DNA of 64,000 nucleotides from Acidobacteriota bacterium (lineage in GTDB: Bacteria > Acidobacteriota > Blastocatellia > UBA7656), in the NCBI GenBank assembly GCA_016201275.1, contig JACQDB010000020.1, positions 1 to 64,000 on the forward strand, written 5' to 3'. Under the pieces are notes generated by a model, which saw only the letters and a program-made list of their open reading frames with translations, did not search any database and had not been told where the DNA came from. The translations under genes and the position numbers were made by a program. Shown one piece after another: positions 62,267 to 64,000 of the stretch (position 1 is its first letter; every line of letters starts with the position of its first letter).

Positions 62267-63502
62267 TCAACTCGCTTGGCGTATCTTTTCTTTTTCATCA
62301 ACCAATTCTATCTTTGAATATTTATGACTTTGCAACCAATCCTCTATCAACAAATCGTAAGCATCTATGACCAGCAAGCTCTCGTCTTCTTCCGGCGCGA
62401 AAAGATAATCGCTCTGCCTGTGGGTTCTCACCAAGATCATCAAAGCGCATTTTTTAGATTTGCTCGCGGCAATCAATTTGCTCTTGGCATCTTCCAAGTC
62501 TTCGCCGCTCTTTTGCACTCGCACAGCAACCGGACGATGATTCACATATAACTTGAGAAAACCGTCAATGCCGTTGTTGCGCTCAACCGGAATCGCCTCA
62601 AGAGTCTTCAGTATCGCTCGTTCATAATCTGATTTTTCGAGATAGCTTTCTTCGCCCACTGTCAAAAGATGCGACTCTGTTTTAATCGGTTCCAGCAGTC
62701 TTCGCTCTGCCAACTGCACGGCTTCGGCTGATATATCAAACCCTAAATAATTTCGCTCAAGCAATTTTGCGGCAATCAGCGTAGTGCCGCTGCCGCAAAA
62801 TGGATCAAGCACACAGTCGCCTTTGTCTGTGGCTATTTCAACGATGCGCTCAAGCAATAAAATAGGCTTCTGCGTTGGGTAGCCAACACGCTCTTTGGCT
62901 TTCGGATTCAAGAAAGGGATATTCCAGACATCAGAAAATGGAACGCCTCTCTTTTCTTTGCCGGTCACGGTGTTGCCATCTTCGTCGCGTTGATAAATAG
63001 CCTTGCCGGATTCGTTCCGAACTCTGGCTTGCAGAATTTGATCTACATTGGTGGTCGGCGAATAGTCTGTGTACCGTGTGTTGAATTTAAAATTTTCCGT
63101 CTTGCTGTAAAAGAAAATCGTTTGATGTGCGTTCAGTAATCCTTTTTTTGCATTAGACCAACGCTTGTATGCCCAAATGATTTCGCTTTGAAAATTCTCG
63201 CTGCCAAACACTTCATCCAACAAAACGCGCAAGTGATGCGACGCAGATTTATCGCAGTGTAAAAACAGGCTCCCATCATTTTTGAGAAGCCTACGGCACT
63301 CTGTAAGCACTTCACGCAGAAACGCAAGGTAGTCGGTGAGCGAATCCCAACGGTCTGCGAAACTGTACTCTGTGGCATTGTCTCGCGTTCGCAACGAGTG
63401 CGACTTTTGCGTAAAGAATGGCGGGTCGAGATAAACAAGCTGCACGCTCGCGTCGTCAAGCTTCGGCAAATTCACCAGACAGTCCCCGTGTAAAATGCTC
63501 AT
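62267..63502 (-). CDS. type II DNA amino-methyltransferase
   Basis: A 411-aa SAM-dependent DNA methyltransferase. Catalytic motif IV is YLDPPFFTQ near residue 26, lying N-terminal to motif I (VLDPFCGSGTTLIAAKLLE near residue 235), which is the beta arrangement. DPPF usually indicates N6-adenine, though N4-cytosine is not excluded. It modifies host DNA against its partner endonuclease. Its ATG overlaps the endonuclease stop by 4 bp. The sequence ends ahead of an SDR remnant, indicating insertion of the system. Confidence 0.88.
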   Translation of the reverse strand: MSILHGDCLVNLPKLDDASVQLVYLDPPFFTQKSHSLRTRDNATEYSFADRWDSLTDYLAFLREVLTECRRLLKNDGSLFLHCDKSASHHLRVLLDEVFGSENFQSEIIWAYKRWSNAKKGLLNAHQTIFFYSKTENFKFNTRYTDYSPTTNVDQILQARVRNESGKAIYQRDEDGNTVTGKEKRGVPFSDVWNIPFLNPKAKERVGYPTQKPILLLERIVEIATDKGDCVLDPFCGSGTTLIAAKLLERNYLGFDISAEAVQLAERRLLEPIKTESHLLTVGEESYLEKSDYERAILKTLEAIPVERNNGIDGFLKLYVNHRPVAVRVQKSGEDLEDAKSKLIAASKSKKCALMILVRTHRQSDYLFAPEEDESLLVIDAYDLLIEDWLQSHKYSKIELVDEKEKIRQAS

Positions 63503-64000
63503 TGTTTCCCCTGATTTTTATTGCCTTCAGCTATTTCAAGCAGTATGGCTTTCAGATCAATTTTCGTGCGTTTGCGAAGATAATTCCAAGCTTCGTCACC
63601 CGCAAAATATTCTCCACCGACTCCGGCGTAGAGTGTTTTCAGGGTCTCCTGAATCCTACGCGATTGCTCTCGGTTCGGATAGAAAAACATCAGGCGAATC
63701 GGTTTGAAGCCGTTTGCTTTGATGGCTTTTATCCGAGTGTGTTCTTTGGTTATGTGGTCTCCATCTGTCGTTGCGTCTCGCCATTTAATTTCAACTGCGT
63801 CTTTACCAATCAAGCAATCTATTTCAAATTGCTTTGGCTTTTGTCCCAAGGTGTTTTCAACTTGCGTTCTTCTTGCATCAGGGAATTTTTCTTTGATACA
63901 CAGCAAAGCTGCATATTCCAAAAACTTCCCTGCATAGTTGTACAGAAATCGTCCTTTGTTTTGATAGCTATCAATGAGTGCGCCTTCTTCATCGGATATG
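63499..64000 (-). CDS. type II restriction endonuclease (ApaLI-like), C-terminal part
   Basis: An open frame that runs from the right window edge to 63499, 166 codons plus stop; the N-terminus lies outside. A PD-(D/E)XK core is seen in EIDCLIGKDAVEIKWRDA, followed by DGDHITKEHTRIKAIK. The stretches RLMFFYPNREQSRRIQETLK and GVGGEYFAGDEAWNYLRK resemble the ApaLI endonuclease family (GTGCAC cutter), but the specificity cannot be read from this part. It lies directly upstream of the methyltransferase with a 4-bp overlap, forming an R-M pair. Confidence 0.75.
   Translation of the reverse strand, partial: ISDEEGALIDSYQNKGRFLYNYAGKFLEYAALLCIKEKFPDARRTQVENTLGQKPKQFEIDCLIGKDAVEIKWRDATTDGDHITKEHTRIKAIKANGFKPIRLMFFYPNREQSRRIQETLKTLYAGVGGEYFAGDEAWNYLRKRTKIDLKAILLEIAEGNKNQGKQ

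Overview
The window looks like chromosome of a Gram-negative, soil-type bacterium, most likely an Acidobacteriota member of the Blastocatellia kind. I infer this from gene content: large secreted VWA/VIT proteins, a SpoVR–DUF444–PrkA operon, S9 and penicillin-acylase-like hydrolases, NBR1-Ig-like and carboxypeptidase-regulatory domains, an EF-G2 paralogue, and families of short palindromic repeats in a medium-GC background. No rRNA or marker phylogeny is available, so the assignment is tentative. Nearly all genes lie on the minus strand. There are no tRNAs or CRISPR arrays; the one stable RNA found is a tmRNA.

Layout. 1-5.7 kb is a fatty-acid degradation block (multifunctional FadN/FadB-like enzyme, SnoaL-like protein, long-chain acyl-CoA ligase, TetR regulator) with an 18-bp FadR-type palindromic operator just upstream of the regulator. 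6-17.6 kb holds a TylF-like methyltransferase, a 1052-aa VWA protein of NorD type, a truncated adenylate-forming protein, a VIT-VWA protein, an S1/P1 nuclease and several hypothetical proteins. 17.7-23.8 kb is the prkA-DUF444-spoVR stress operon. Its DUF444 protein carries a 431-aa intein inserted exactly inside the VWA metal-site motif. truB and a histidine phosphatase lie upstream.

25.9-30.7 kb is the most unusual region: a four-gene RiPP-like operon made of a 350-aa precursor-like protein with 31 cysteines and tandem nonapeptide repeats, an aminoglycoside-phosphotransferase-like kinase, a HopA1-like lyase and a LanC-like cyclase. Kinase plus HopA1-like protein is the dehydratase pair known from class V lanthipeptides and thioamitides. 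Here it is combined with a zinc-complete LanC-like cyclase and an exceptionally long repetitive substrate. A promoter with consensus hexamers lies upstream of the precursor, and a hairpin separates precursor from enzymes.

31-44 kb carries a TPR protein, a PafA-like phosphatase, EF-G2, a ferritin-like protein, a metallo-beta-lactamase-fold protein, RNase PH, MurI and three small genes (DUF1330, DUF6326-like, DUF4386) whose spacers look like recombination sites. The tmRNA gene (44.3-44.7 kb) encodes the inferred tag ANSELALAA. 44.9-62 kb carries a secreted matrixin-type protease, a GNAT gene broken by a 121-bp MITE-like element (a second copy is at 11.7 kb), DUF4129 and multi-span membrane genes, an S9 peptidase, a penicillin-acylase homologue, a phosphatase, a nicotinamidase, an alpha/beta hydrolase, an Rpn-like nuclease gene with a 12-bp minisatellite, an acyl-CoA ligase and a phosphotriesterase-family protein. 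The right edge is a type II restriction-modification pair lying next to the 3' remnant of a short-chain dehydrogenase gene.
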